Source: Actinoalloteichus caeruleus DSM 43889
GTDB taxonomy: Bacteria; Actinomycetota; Actinomycetes; Mycobacteriales; Pseudonocardiaceae
Length of the DNA: 64,000 nt
Direction: 5' to 3'
NCBI RefSeq assembly: GCF_000429185.2
Contig: NZ_AUBJ02000001.1
Coordinates: 1,984,001-2,048,000 of the forward strand
Part shown: one piece after another, positions 36,549 to 45,089 of the stretch
Layout: every line of letters starts with the position of its first letter
How positions within the stretch are numbered: position 1 is the first letter of the stretch
The notes under the pieces: model-generated
Database searches by the model: none
Seen by the model: the letters and a program-made list of their open reading frames with translations, nothing else
What the model was told of the DNA's origin: nothing
Translations under genes and position numbers: made by a program

Positions 36549-37352
36549 ATGACCGGTCAGGACGTCACTGGACGGCCTCGGGACGAGGAGCGGGACGGGT
36601 CCGGGGAGACCGGGCGGGTGGGTCCCGTCGGCGCGATGGTGTTCGCGGCGCTGGCGCTGGTGGTCAACGTCGTGACCGTGCGGCACGGCATCGGTCCGTC
36701 GATCTGGGCGGCGCACCTACCCGACGGTCCCAGCACCGCCGTCATGGTCGCGATCATCGGGATCGGTGCCGTGCTCGGGCTCCTGCTGACCCTCGCGGCG
36801 GGTTTCACCGTGGCGGGCGCGGTGGCGACCTCGGAGGGCGTCTCCCCGCTGTGGTCGTTCTTCGGCCAGGTGGGCCTGGGGTACGCGCTCGGTTTCGGTT
36901 GGACCTACCTGGCCCTCGACTCCCAGGGGGTGCGGCCGCTCGGGTCCCTGGCCGGGACGTTCTGGTGGTTCCTGGCCGGTGGAGTACTGATGGCCCTGGT
37001 GGCCGCGCGCACGCTGCGCGGCGAGCGGGAGGAGGCCGACCGGCGGCGGTCGGTGCGGGAACGGGGTGCCTTCGTCACGGGCCGCGTCCTGGACGTGGCG
37101 GAGGCGACAGCCCGAACGGTGGTCAGCGGGAACAGGACGCCGTGTCGGCTGCGGATCGGGTTCCGGGACGACGACCGGCGGGTGGTGACCTCGGTGACCG
37201 TGGAGGTGGCACCGACGCGGATGCCGCGCCCCGGCGACGACGTCGACGTCTGGTACCTGCCGGGCGGGATCGGCGCCGGGCCCGGGGAGGAGCACGGGAT
37301 CGCGGACCGGGACGTGGTGGTGGAGCTCCCTCGCCCCGAGGTCGAGTTCTGA
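36549..37352 (+). CDS. Membrane protein with C-terminal DUF3592-like domain
   Basis: A 267-residue protein: 30 polar residues, four membrane helices (about 30-50, 65-90, 100-125, 132-152), then a soluble C-terminal half containing FVTGRVLDVAEATARTV and DDVDVWYLPGG, which resembles DUF3592-type small beta domains. GGAGGTGGAG precedes the ATG. It stands alone; role unknown. Confidence 0.75.
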   Translation: MTGQDVTGRPRDEERDGSGETGRVGPVGAMVFAALALVVNVVTVRHGIGPSIWAAHLPDGPSTAVMVAIIGIGAVLGLLLTLAAGFTVAGAVATSEGVSPLWSFFGQVGLGYALGFGWTYLALDSQGVRPLGSLAGTFWWFLAGGVLMALVAARTLRGEREEADRRRSVRERGAFVTGRVLDVAEATARTVVSGNRTPCRLRIGFRDDDRRVVTSVTVEVAPTRMPRPGDDVDVWYLPGGIGAGPGEEHGIADRDVVVELPRPEVEF

Positions 37353-37561
37353 CGGTGCCCTGTCCCTGGAGCCGTCGGGGCCGCGGATCACGCGCACGTC
37401 CCGACCGGGGCGGGTGTCCGGGCGCGTCGTCGGGCCGGGTGCCTCCCGCGCCGGGTGGTGGGGTCGAAAGGGGTTCGTCGGCCGTGGGAACGACGCCCTA
37501 CTGTCGGCCCCGGCCCGTCCACGTCATCCGGCGTGGCCCCGGCTCCTCAGGAGGACTTCCC

Positions 37562-38351
37562 GTGAGCAGTCTCCCCACCCCGGCCGAGCTCCGACCTTCG
37601 CCGCTCCCGCTGCTCGGACGGTCCGCACTGGTCACCGGGGTGAGCAGGCGGGCGGGCATCGGCTACGCGGTAGCCCGCCGGTTGGCCGCGCTGGGCGCGG
37701 ACCTGTTCCCGCACCACCTCCCGCACGACCAACGGCAGCCGTGGGGCGCGGACCCGGGTGGGGTGGGCGCCGTCGTCGCCGGGGTGGCCGAGTGCGCCCG
37801 CCCCGGTGGTGTGGTCGCGCACGGGGACGTCGACCTCGCCCGGCCGGCCGGTCCGGCGGAGTTGACGCGGACGGCGGTGGAGCGCCTCGGGCACGTGGAC
37901 GCGCTGGTGCGCGACCAGGCGTTGAGCGGTTCGGACGGTCCGCTGGACGTGCTGGAGGCCGCCGACTTCGACGCCCACTTCGCGGTTCGGCCGCCAGCAC
38001 GACGGGCGCCCCGGCGGGCGGATCGTCTTCCTGACCTCGGGGCAGAACGTGGGGGTGATGCGGGACGAGATCGCCTACGCCGCCAGCAAGGGCGCGTTGG
38101 CGGCGATCACCCCCAGTCTCGCCGACCACTTCGCGGACCGGGGGATCACGGTGAACGCGGTCAACCCCGGTCCGGTGGACACCGGCTACGCCCCGCCCGC
38201 CGCGCACGAGGAGGTGCGGCGGCGGTTTCCCGGCGGGGCGTGGGGTGGCCCTGACGACCCGGCCCGGTTGATCAGCTGGTTGGTCGGCGACGACGGCCGG
38301 TGGGTCACCGACCAGGTGATCAACTCGGAGGGCGGGTTCCGCCGGGGCTGA
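37562..38351 (+). pseudogene. SDR oxidoreductase broken by an internal deletion and frameshift
   Basis: A short-chain dehydrogenase gene starting at GTG 37562 after AGGAGG. The first frame gives LGRSALVTGVSRRAGIGYAVARRLA (cofactor motif) and runs to ...DFDAHFAV at about 37987. The rest, in another frame from about 37983, reads FGRQHDGRPGGRIVFLTSGQN and AYAASKGALAAITPSLADHF with the catalytic Tyr and Lys. Intact relatives carry about ten more residues (the NVRA...LL.. helix) at the junction, so the lesion is a small deletion out of frame, not a single-base error. The ends are well preserved, so decay is recent or this is a sequencing error. Confidence 0.75.
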
Positions 38352-38825
38352 TCAGGACAGCCCCTCGGCGATCTCCCCGACCCGGCGCATCCCCTCCCGC
38401 ATGATCTCGCTCATACCGGGCTGGACCCACGCGTCGCGTTCCTCCACGGACTGGAACACCGACACCTGGCGGTGCAGGGTGCGGCCACCGAGGTCCTCGA
38501 AGGTGAAGACGCCGAGTTGCACACCCCCGGGCAGGCCCTCCATCTCGAGGGTCTGCACCATCCGGTTCGGCGCGTCCACGTCGTGGCACACGCCGTGGAA
38601 GACGTAGGGGGTGCCGGCCGGGTCGCGGCTGACGTAGCGCCACAGCCCACCCGGCCGCAGCTCCATCCGTTCCACGGTGGTCTCGAAGTTGCCAGCACCC
38701 CACCAGCGCGGGATGAGTTCCGGGTCGGTGATCGCGCGGAACACCGCCGCCGGTGGGGCGTCGAAGGTGACGGTGGTGGTGATGTCCTGGCGGTCCGGGG
38801 CGATGGTGATCTCGGCGGGGGCCAT
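38352..38825 (-). CDS. SRPBCC / AHSA1-domain protein
   Basis: A 157-residue START-fold ligand-binding protein of the Aha1-like type: TFDAPPAAVFRAITDPELIPRWWG at the start, YRY-like RYVSRDPAGTPYVFHGV in the middle, and a long C-terminal helix (MSEIMREGMRRVGEIAEGL). AGGAAAGGA precedes the ATG. Its stop codon directly abuts the stop of the converging SDR. Such proteins often bind hydrophobic ligands or act in stress; no partner is visible. Confidence 0.88.
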   Translation of the reverse strand: MAPAEITIAPDRQDITTTVTFDAPPAAVFRAITDPELIPRWWGAGNFETTVERMELRPGGLWRYVSRDPAGTPYVFHGVCHDVDAPNRMVQTLEMEGLPGGVQLGVFTFEDLGGRTLHRQVSVFQSVEERDAWVQPGMSEIMREGMRRVGEIAEGLS

Positions 38826-39333
38826 CGGCGCTGTCCTTTCCTCGGTGGTCGCGCGTCGTGGTCGGGGCGGGTCGCCCGGCGGTCATTCTGCGTGTCGACA
38901 CCGACGCGCCACGTGTTCGGCACCGACACCATCAGGTGGTCTCCGGTCGGGCGATCGCCCCGGGCGCGCCGGTCGGCTCGGCGGAGGTGGGCCTGACCGG
39001 TGCTCGGTGGTGGCGCGTCACGGCGCGGCTCGGGAGTGGACGATGGTGGCCGACCAGGCCATCCGGTGTTCCAGTGGCCGACCAGGCCGTCCGGTGTGCC
39101 GGTGGCCGCCGGTCGCCCGCCCACGGATGGGCCGCCCCGGGGCCGGTCACCGGGGTGAACCCCGCGCGAGCGCGGCACCGGGTGCGGCCCCACTCCTGGC
39201 CGACTACCAACAGGACGCCGCCGTGACCTGCGCAAACACCGTTCCAGTGCTAGCGTGTTCGGTCACGGGACTCCCCCGGGCCGACCGGAACCGCGTCGCG
39301 GCCGAGGCCACCAGGCAAGGGAGGCGGGAGCAC
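38826..39333. other. Intergenic with tandem repeat and promoter-like site
   Basis: No gene seen. A 28-bp tandem repeat lies at 39047-39102. TAGCGT at 39251-39256 may be a -10 box for the oxidoreductase; AACAC and GTGTT arms flank it at 18-20 bp. Confidence 0.45.
39047..39102. repeat. 28-bp tandem repeat, two copies
   Basis: Unit beginning TGGCCGACCAGGCC at 39047-39074 and again at 39075-39102, with three or four substitutions between copies. It lies in non-coding DNA upstream of the oxidoreductase gene. Confidence 0.75.
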
Positions 39334-40293
39334 ATGCGAGCGGCCGTGCTCACCGGGCAGGGCGCGCCACCGCGTGTCGCGGAGGTGGACGCCCCCTCGA
39401 TCGGTGCCCCGGACGAGGTGCTGGTCCGCGTCCTCACCAGTTCGCTGAACCGCGCTGACCTCGACGTGGTGGCGGCGGCGCGTGACGGGCGCCCTCGGCC
39501 GTTGGGTCTGGACTTCGCCGGCCTGGTCGTGGAGGCGGGGTCGGCGGTGGCGGACCTGGCGCCGGGTGACGGCGTGGTGGGTTTCCTCCCGCCGGGAGCC
39601 CCCGACGGGCCGGGGGCGTTCGCGGAGTATCTGGTGGCCCCGGCCCACCGCCTGGCGCGTCGACCGGTGACGCTGGACTTCGTCCAGTCCGGGGTGCTGC
39701 CCCTGGCGGGCACGGCCGCGCTGCTCGCCGTCGACGTGGTCGTCCCGCCGCGCCGGAGTCGACTGGTGGCCCCGACACGGGGTCCCGTGCTGGTGGTGGG
39801 GGGTTCGGGCGGGGTGGGGACCTTCGCTGTCCAACTGGCCAACGCCCGGGGGGCGGCGGTGGTGAGCACCGGCCAGCCCCAGGACCGCACCCTGTTGCAC
39901 CTGCTCGGGGCGGTCGAGGTGCTCGACTACTCGGCGGACTGGCCGTCCGAGGTCCGGGAACGGTACCCCGAGGGGGTGGACGGGCTGGTGGACCTGGTCA
40001 GCGACGCCGACCGGTTCGCGACGCTCGCCGAGCTGGTGCGGTCGGGTGGCCGGGTCGCCAGCACCCGGGGCGGGGCGGACGTGTCCGCGCTCGCCGAGCG
40101 GGACGTCACGGCGGTGAACGTCGTCGCCCGTTCCGACCGGGAACTCCTGGGCCGGCTGGGCGACTGCGTGGACGCTGGGACGCTGCAACCGGTGATCGAC
40201 CGGGTGATCAGCCTGTCCGACCTGCCTTCGGAGTTGGGCGCGGCACCACGGCCGCACGGTTGCGGCAAGGTCGCGGTGACCATCGGGGACTGA
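39334..40293 (+). CDS. Quinone-oxidoreductase-like NADP-dependent dehydrogenase
   Basis: A 319-residue medium-chain dehydrogenase. The N-terminal GroES-like domain (MRAAVLTGQGAPPRVAEVDAP; SLNRADLDVVAA; LGLDFAGLVVEAG) lacks zinc ligands. The Rossmann domain has GPVLVVGGSGGVGTFAVQLANARGA. This fits the zinc-free quinone oxidoreductase group that reduces quinones or enals with NADPH. GGGAG precedes the ATG. Alone in its orientation; substrate unknown. Confidence 0.88.
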   Translation: MRAAVLTGQGAPPRVAEVDAPSIGAPDEVLVRVLTSSLNRADLDVVAAARDGRPRPLGLDFAGLVVEAGSAVADLAPGDGVVGFLPPGAPDGPGAFAEYLVAPAHRLARRPVTLDFVQSGVLPLAGTAALLAVDVVVPPRRSRLVAPTRGPVLVVGGSGGVGTFAVQLANARGAAVVSTGQPQDRTLLHLLGAVEVLDYSADWPSEVRERYPEGVDGLVDLVSDADRFATLAELVRSGGRVASTRGGADVSALAERDVTAVNVVARSDRELLGRLGDCVDAGTLQPVIDRVISLSDLPSELGAAPRPHGCGKVAVTIGD

Positions 40294-40615
40294 ACGGTCT
40301 CCGGCCGCGCCCGAACGGCGGGAGCGCGGCCCGCCGCTACCGGGTGCCAGGCGGCGTGGGTGGCAGCGGGGTCCGGCGGCCCTGACGGTGGGACGCCGCC
40401 GGTCCGGCGGTGGGCTCCCCCGCGACGGCGGGCGGGCGGGGACGACGACGCTGGTCGTCCCGGTGCGGCGGGGAGGCCCTGTCAGCCGCCCGCCGCCTCG
40501 GGCGGGCCTCCGTGGCCCGGGGAGCCGGGACGCGAGCGGGGATCCCGGCCGGGGGTCGAGCCCCTCCGGACCGGGCGGGGAGGACGCCAGCGAGGACGGC
40601 GCGCCGGGGTGGCGG
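40294..40615. other. Intergenic between converging genes
   Basis: 322 bp, GC-rich, no gene and no clear terminator recognised. Confidence 0.5.
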
Positions 40616-42235
40616 TCAGCCCGGTCCGACCCGGAAGTAGGGCAGGTCCACGTGCCCGGTCGTGGTGGACTCGGCCGGGGCGAGGGCGAACACGCCGAGG
40701 CGGGCGCCGACCCAGCGGCCGGGGCGGGCGGTGAACTCCTCCCCCACCTCCCGCCAGCCCTCGTCACCGGGGTTCGCGTGGAACTGGCACCGGGCCTCCG
40801 GCCGCACGGTCACGGCCAGTCCGACCCGGGTGGTCCCCGCCGGCAGCGGGCTCCGCAGCAGGTCGCGTTCGTGGTCGTCGCCGCCCAGGTGCAGGCGGAG
40901 CACGAGATGGGTGCCGTCCTCGGTGTGGTCGAGTCCGATCCAGGCGTACCGCTCGCCGAGCACGGCCAGCCCGGTGCGTTCGCCGACGGCCCGGGGCCGG
41001 AACTCCACCTCGGTGCTCGCGGTGAAGGCCAGGGCGGGGAAGCGCTGGGAGAGGACCGCCGCGGCGGTGCCGAGGTGGTCCGGGTTCTCCGTGGGCTGGC
41101 TGGGCAACCGCAGCCAGCCGGGGCGGGCGGTCAGCGAGTACCAGTCCTGGCGGGGGTTGGCCGGCCACGCCCACTGTGGACCCAGGCAGGGGCCGGTGAA
41201 CTCGTCGGTGGTCTGGGGTGCCCGCCGTGGCTGGGTCGGCAGGTGGGGTCGGGGGTGGGCGGGCACGGGTTCGCCTCGCTCGGCGCCGGGGTCGGCGGCG
41301 CCGATGACGGGCCAGTCGTCGGCGGTCCACCGGAGTGGCTGGAGGTGCGTGATCCGCCCGTAGGCGCCCCTGTCCTGGAAGTGGAGGAACCAGTGCTGGC
41401 CGCCGGGTGTGTCCACCCAGGCGCCCTGGTGCGGGCCGTTGACCTCGCTGCCGCCCTGGGACAGCACGACGCGGTGTTCGTAGGGGCCGGTGAGGTGGCG
41501 GGAGCGGAACACCGACTGCCAGCCCTCGGCGACCCCGCCGGCCGGCGCGAACACGTAGTAGTGGTCGCCGCGCCGGTAGAGCTTGGGGCCTTCCAGGGTG
41601 TGGCAGCCGGGCACCTGGTCGCCGTCGATGAGCAGCAGGCCGCCGGGTGGGGTGGCGGTGGTCGCCGGCAGGGCGCCGGTGGTCGGGTCCGGTTCGTCGA
41701 GGAGCCGGGAGCCGTCCGGGGCCATCGCGCGCAGGGTCAGCCGGTTGCGGATGCCGGAGCGGCTGCGGGCCCAGCCGTGCACCACGTAGGCGGTGCCGTC
41801 CTCGTCCCAGAACGGGCAGGCGTCGATGAGGCCGCTGCCGGCGACGAGCAGGTGCGGCCTGGTCCACGGCCCGGCGGGGTCGGCGGCGCTGGCCAGGAAG
41901 ATCCCCACGTCCGGGTCACCCCAGCAGACCCAGAACCGGCCTGCGTGGTGTCGCAGCGACGGTGCCCACACGCCCTGGCCGGGCCGGGGTTCCCGGTACC
42001 TCTCGACGGGTGGGAGTTCGGGCAGGACGTGGCCGAGGATCGTCCAGTTGACCAGGTCGCGGGAGTGCAGCACGGGCAGGCCGGGCACCTGGTTGAAGGT
42101 GGAGGAGACGAGGTAGTAGTCGTCGCCGACGCGGATGGCGTCGGGGTCGGAGAAGTCGGCGCACAGCACGGGGTTCCGGTAACGCCCGTCGCCGAGGTCG
42201 GCGATCCAGGCGTCTCCCTCCGCCACGTCCACCAC
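40616..42235 (-). CDS. Glycoside hydrolase family 43 (beta-xylosidase / arabinofuranosidase-like)
   Basis: A 539-residue, apparently cytoplasmic enzyme (no signal peptide) of the GH43 family with its C-terminal beta-sandwich. The five-bladed propeller shows the catalytic base in CADFSDPDAIRVGDDYY, the pKa-tuning Asp in LIDACPFWDEDG and the acid Glu in TLEGPKLYRRGDHYY. The C-terminal 200 residues (TGLAVLGERYAWIGLDH) match the GH43 accessory domain. GTG at 42235 is the likely start; the adjacent GTG at 42232 is an alternative, and the ribosome site is weak. Divergent from a sugar-binding lipoprotein, so it probably degrades short xylan- or arabinan-type oligosaccharides after uptake. Confidence 0.9.
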   Translation of the reverse strand: MVDVAEGDAWIADLGDGRYRNPVLCADFSDPDAIRVGDDYYLVSSTFNQVPGLPVLHSRDLVNWTILGHVLPELPPVERYREPRPGQGVWAPSLRHHAGRFWVCWGDPDVGIFLASAADPAGPWTRPHLLVAGSGLIDACPFWDEDGTAYVVHGWARSRSGIRNRLTLRAMAPDGSRLLDEPDPTTGALPATTATPPGGLLLIDGDQVPGCHTLEGPKLYRRGDHYYVFAPAGGVAEGWQSVFRSRHLTGPYEHRVVLSQGGSEVNGPHQGAWVDTPGGQHWFLHFQDRGAYGRITHLQPLRWTADDWPVIGAADPGAERGEPVPAHPRPHLPTQPRRAPQTTDEFTGPCLGPQWAWPANPRQDWYSLTARPGWLRLPSQPTENPDHLGTAAAVLSQRFPALAFTASTEVEFRPRAVGERTGLAVLGERYAWIGLDHTEDGTHLVLRLHLGGDDHERDLLRSPLPAGTTRVGLAVTVRPEARCQFHANPGDEGWREVGEEFTARPGRWVGARLGVFALAPAESTTTGHVDLPYFRVGPG

Positions 42236-42335
42236 CGCTGGCCACCGCCCCTTCTCCGTCCCGGATCTCCTGGGTCACCGCCCCCGGTGGCTGGTCGGGC
42301 CGCCTCCGGCGTGGGTGGCCGTGCCGCCTCGATCG

Positions 42336-42349
42336 GGAAAACGGTTGCC
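42336..42349 (-). promoter_or_regulatory. LacI-type operator-like site before the GH43 gene
   Basis: The minus strand reads GGCAACCGTTTTCC, matching sites at 14966 and 21017. It is about 100 bp upstream of the GH43 start. Repressor binding is inferred. Confidence 0.4.
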
Positions 42350-42540
42350 GGGGAGTGTGCCACGGCCATCCCCTCCCGTGGCGCCGGTGGCTGGTAGCGG
42401 CCGTCCCGCCGGGAACGACCCCGCCGCCGCTCCACACAGCTCCGGCGGCCCACCCACCTCCGCCCCCTGGGCGCACCCAGCTGACTCCGGCCGGGTGCCA
42501 ACGCGAGGACGAACGGGCGACCCGGGCCACACAGTGACCG

Positions 42541-42585
42541 TTGACACCGGGACAACGGCACCATACGGTGCGGTAAGCGCTTTCC
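42541..42585 (+). promoter_or_regulatory. Promoter and LacI-type operator of the binding-protein gene
   Basis: TTGACA (42541-42546) and TACGGT (42564-42569) are separated by an ideal 17 bp. Directly downstream, GGTAAGCGCTTTCC (42572-42585) is a near-perfect palindrome with core AAGCGCTT, the form of many LacI-family operators. Its position across the expected transcription start implies repression relieved by sugar. Confidence 0.7.
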
Positions 42586-42607
42586 TTTCCTCGACGTGGA
42601 GGACGCC

Positions 42608-43888
42608 ATGCCCGCTCATCGCCCCAGACGCGTGGCCTGGGTCGCGCTCGGCTCCGCCGTCGCGCTGACGGCGGCCGGCTGCGGCGGCTCGGCCGCCGAC
42701 GACGGGTCGGTGACCCTGCTGTTCACCTGGTGGGGTGATGACTCGCGGGCCCGGGCCACCCAGGAGGTGGTCGACCTCTTCGAGGAGCGCAACCCCGGTA
42801 TCACGGTGAACACCTCGTTCACCTCCGGCGGCAACTACTTCGAGAAGCTCTCCACCGAGGTGGCCGGCGGCAACCCGCCCGACGTCTTCCAGCTCGACTA
42901 CTCCAACCTCCGCGAGTTCGCCGACCGAGGCGTCGTGCTCGACCTGGCCGACCACGGCGATGACGTCGACCTGGACGGCGTCGCCGAGGCCATGCGGGAT
43001 GCCGGGAGCATCGACGACGGCGTGTACGGGCTGCCGATGGGCCAGAACACCCACGCGCTGATCTACGACCCGCGACTGTGGGAGGAGGCCGGCGTCCCCA
43101 CGCCCGAGTACGGCTGGACCTGGGACGACTTCTTCGACTCCGCGCGCGCCATCACCGAGTCCACCGACGGCGAGGTCTACGGGTCGACCGACTTCGGCTG
43201 GTCCTGGGAGACCTTCCAGGCCTGGTTGCGGCAGCGGGACCGGGACCTCTACGCCGAGGACGGCTCGCTGGCCTTCGACGAGTCCGACGTCCGCGAGTAC
43301 CTGACCCTGCTCGACGACTTCCGCGCGGGCCAGGCCACCACCCCGGCCTCCCTGAACGGCATGATCGACGGCGCCGTGGAGAACACTCCCTTCGCCAAGG
43401 GCCGCTCAGCGACCGACCTGGCCTGGGACAGCGTCCTCGCCGGTTACGACACGGCGATGGGCCGCCCGCTGGCGATGGCCCCCCTGCCCAGCGACACCGA
43501 CCGGTTCGGCCAGTACGCCAAACCGTCGATGCTGATCTCCGCCGCTCGGGCCTCCGACCACCCGAGGGAGGCCGCGATGCTCATCGACTTCGTCATCAAC
43601 GACGTGGACGCGGGACGGATCCTCGGCACCACCCGGGGACTGCCCCCCAACCAGGAGGTCCGGGAGGCGCTGGCCGACGACCTCGAAGGACTCGACCGGC
43701 AGGTCTACGACTACGAGACCGGCCTGGAGGAACACCTGGAGGGCACTCCGCCCGCGCCCCCGGAGGGCAACGGCACCCTCAAGCGGGAGTGGCAGCGGCA
43801 CAACGACGCGGTGTCCTTCGGGAACAAGACCATCGAGGAGGCGGCCGCCGACTTCATGCGCATCGCCGAGCAGGAGGTCGGTGCCTGA
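42608..43888 (+). CDS. Sugar-binding lipoprotein (ABC family 1 solute-binding protein)
   Basis: A 426-residue extracytoplasmic binding protein of the MalE/UgpB type. Lipobox LTAAGC near residue 24; early motif TLLFTWWGDDSRARATQEVVDLFEERNPGITV; NPPDVFQLDYSNLREFADRG; WTWDDFFDSARAI. GGAGG precedes the ATG at 42608. No permease or ATPase gene is adjacent, so it must use transporter subunits encoded elsewhere. It lies under the operator-controlled promoter, followed 100 nt later by a DUF6807 gene. Confidence 0.92.
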   Translation: MPAHRPRRVAWVALGSAVALTAAGCGGSAADDGSVTLLFTWWGDDSRARATQEVVDLFEERNPGITVNTSFTSGGNYFEKLSTEVAGGNPPDVFQLDYSNLREFADRGVVLDLADHGDDVDLDGVAEAMRDAGSIDDGVYGLPMGQNTHALIYDPRLWEEAGVPTPEYGWTWDDFFDSARAITESTDGEVYGSTDFGWSWETFQAWLRQRDRDLYAEDGSLAFDESDVREYLTLLDDFRAGQATTPASLNGMIDGAVENTPFAKGRSATDLAWDSVLAGYDTAMGRPLAMAPLPSDTDRFGQYAKPSMLISAARASDHPREAAMLIDFVINDVDAGRILGTTRGLPPNQEVREALADDLEGLDRQVYDYETGLEEHLEGTPPAPPEGNGTLKREWQRHNDAVSFGNKTIEEAAADFMRIAEQEVGA

Positions 43889-43988
43889 CCCTGCCACCGC
43901 GACACCGCCACAGACCACGGGTCGGTGGCGCCGGCCCCCGAACCGGCGTCACCGACCCGGATCCACGTCCTGACCCTGGAGTGCCGAG

Positions 43989-44909
43989 ATGACCGCAGCC
44001 GAGCCGGACCCCACGCCCGAGGCCACCCTCCGGGTGGCGGGGACACCCGTGGCCGACCACGTGACCGACGTGGGCTGGTGGGAACCGACGCTGGCGCCCC
44101 GGCCACACCTGCACCCGGTGCGCACCCTCGCCGGCGTCGAGGTCACCGAGGCGCGGCCGGTGGACCACCCCTGGCACCTGGGCGTGTTCGTCGCCGTCCA
44201 GGACGTCGAGGACTGCAACTTCTGGGGCGGCCGCACCTTCGTGCGGGGACAGGGCCCGACGTGGCGCCCCGACCACGGCTCGGTGCGGCACGAGCGGTGG
44301 ACCCACCGCGACGCGGACGCGCTCGCCTCGGAGCAGTCGTGGATCTCGGTGGCGGGGGAGACGGTGATCAGCGAGACCCGCGCCACCCGGTCCCTGGTGG
44401 GGCCGCCGACGACGGGCGGCTGGGTGCTGGACTACGCGTTCACCCTGCGCAACGTGACAGGTCGGGACCTCGACCTGGGCAGCCCGGCCACCAACGGCAA
44501 GGTCGGCGGCGGCTACGGGGGGTTCTTCTGGCGCGCCCCGCTGTCCTCGGCCACCCCCCGGGTGTTCACCGCCACCGCCGAGGGCGAGGAGGCCGTGCAC
44601 ACCACCCGCTCCGGGTGGCTGGCGTTCCTCGGGCACCACCCGAACGCGGAGGACCTGGTCCGGGGGGACGGCCCCACCGGGGACTACACCCTCCTGTTCG
44701 TCCCGGCCGACGAGCGGACGGCCGAGGACCCGTGGTTCGTGCGGGTCGCCGACTACCCGGGCGTCGGTTCCTCCCTCGCCCCCGAGCACCCGCTCCGCCT
44801 GCCCGCCGGCGACAGCCTGCGCCGCCGGTTCCGGGTGCTGGTGCTCGACGGCCACCTGGAACGCGGTGCCTGCGCGGACGCGGCGCGGTCGGTGGCCGAG
44901 CTCCCCTGA
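43989..44909 (+). CDS. DUF6807 (PmoA-like) protein
   Basis: A 306-residue protein of the DUF6807 family, often misnamed methane oxygenase PmoA; it is not a methane monooxygenase. Conserved: HLHPVRTLAGVEVTEARPVDHPWHLGVFVAVQDV, NFWGGRTFVRGQG and GGYGGFFWRAP. Members are beta-rich and sit in sugar-utilisation loci; a carbohydrate-modifying role is likely but unproven. No signal peptide. GGAG precedes the ATG. Probably in the transcript of the binding protein. Confidence 0.82.
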   Translation: MTAAEPDPTPEATLRVAGTPVADHVTDVGWWEPTLAPRPHLHPVRTLAGVEVTEARPVDHPWHLGVFVAVQDVEDCNFWGGRTFVRGQGPTWRPDHGSVRHERWTHRDADALASEQSWISVAGETVISETRATRSLVGPPTTGGWVLDYAFTLRNVTGRDLDLGSPATNGKVGGGYGGFFWRAPLSSATPRVFTATAEGEEAVHTTRSGWLAFLGHHPNAEDLVRGDGPTGDYTLLFVPADERTAEDPWFVRVADYPGVGSSLAPEHPLRLPAGDSLRRRFRVLVLDGHLERGACADAARSVAELP

Positions 44910-44938
44910 TCCGGTGCGCCCGGCCGGGCCGGGTGTTC

Positions 44939-44947
44939 TGCTACCGT
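44939..44947 (+). promoter_or_regulatory. Extended -10 promoter of the threonyl-tRNA synthetase operon
   Basis: TGCTACCGT: a TGN extended -10 followed by TACCGT (44942-44947). The leader-peptide GTG begins 7 nt after it, so the transcript should be leaderless. The same nonamer serves as a likely promoter at 60924-60932. Confidence 0.55.
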
Positions 44948-44954
44948 GGTCGCC

Positions 44955-45005
44955 GTGCAGCACGCCGTGATGACGACGACGCCGGAGACCGTCCCGGCGT
45001 GCTGA
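44955..45005 (+). CDS. Threonine-rich attenuator leader peptide
   Basis: A 16-codon frame: GTG CAG CAC GCC GTG ATG, then three ACG codons, CCG GAG, ACC, then GTC CCG GCG TGC TGA. Four of sixteen residues are Thr (V-Q-H-A-V-M-T-T-T-P-E-T-V-P-A-C). It lies directly between a -10 box and a strong hairpin upstream of a threonyl-tRNA synthetase gene. Ribosome stalling at the Thr codons would sense charged tRNA-Thr. The start could also be the ATG at 44970. Arms ACGCCGG (44979-44985) and CCGGCGT (44994-45000) form the pause hairpin over the last Thr codons. Confidence 0.7.
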   Translation: MQHAVMTTTPETVPAC

Positions 45006-45019
45006 GCTGATCCCTTGTT

Positions 45020-45051
45020 CGAAGCCCCGGGGCGAGTGCCCCGGGGCTTCG
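45020..45051 (+). terminator. Attenuator terminator hairpin
   Basis: A perfect 13-bp stem, 45020-45032 (CGAAGCCCCGGGG) with 45039-45051 (CCCCGGGGCTTCG), around a 6-nt loop. It lies 15 nt after the leader-peptide stop and 38 nt before the synthetase ATG. No T-run follows; actinomycete terminators often lack one. A CCCGG (44993-44997) / CCGGG (45027-45031) pairing could act as antiterminator. Confidence 0.7.
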
Positions 45052-45089
45052 TGCTGCGGTCACTCGCCTCCCGTAAGCGAGGAGACCTG

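Noticed and set aside
43989-44909. Methane monooxygenase subunit (PmoA)
   Set aside because: The family is often named PmoA in databases, but the protein is soluble, beta-rich and in a sugar locus; it has no membrane helices or copper ligands.
44955-45051. T-box riboswitch upstream of the threonyl-tRNA synthetase
   Set aside because: No T-box consensus, no stem I specifier features and the leader is too short; the Thr-codon peptide is the better explanation.
45015-45052. tRNA-like TTCGAAGCC segment
   Set aside because: GTTCGAAG resembles a T-loop, but no acceptor, D or anticodon arms are present; the sequence is one arm of the attenuator hairpin.
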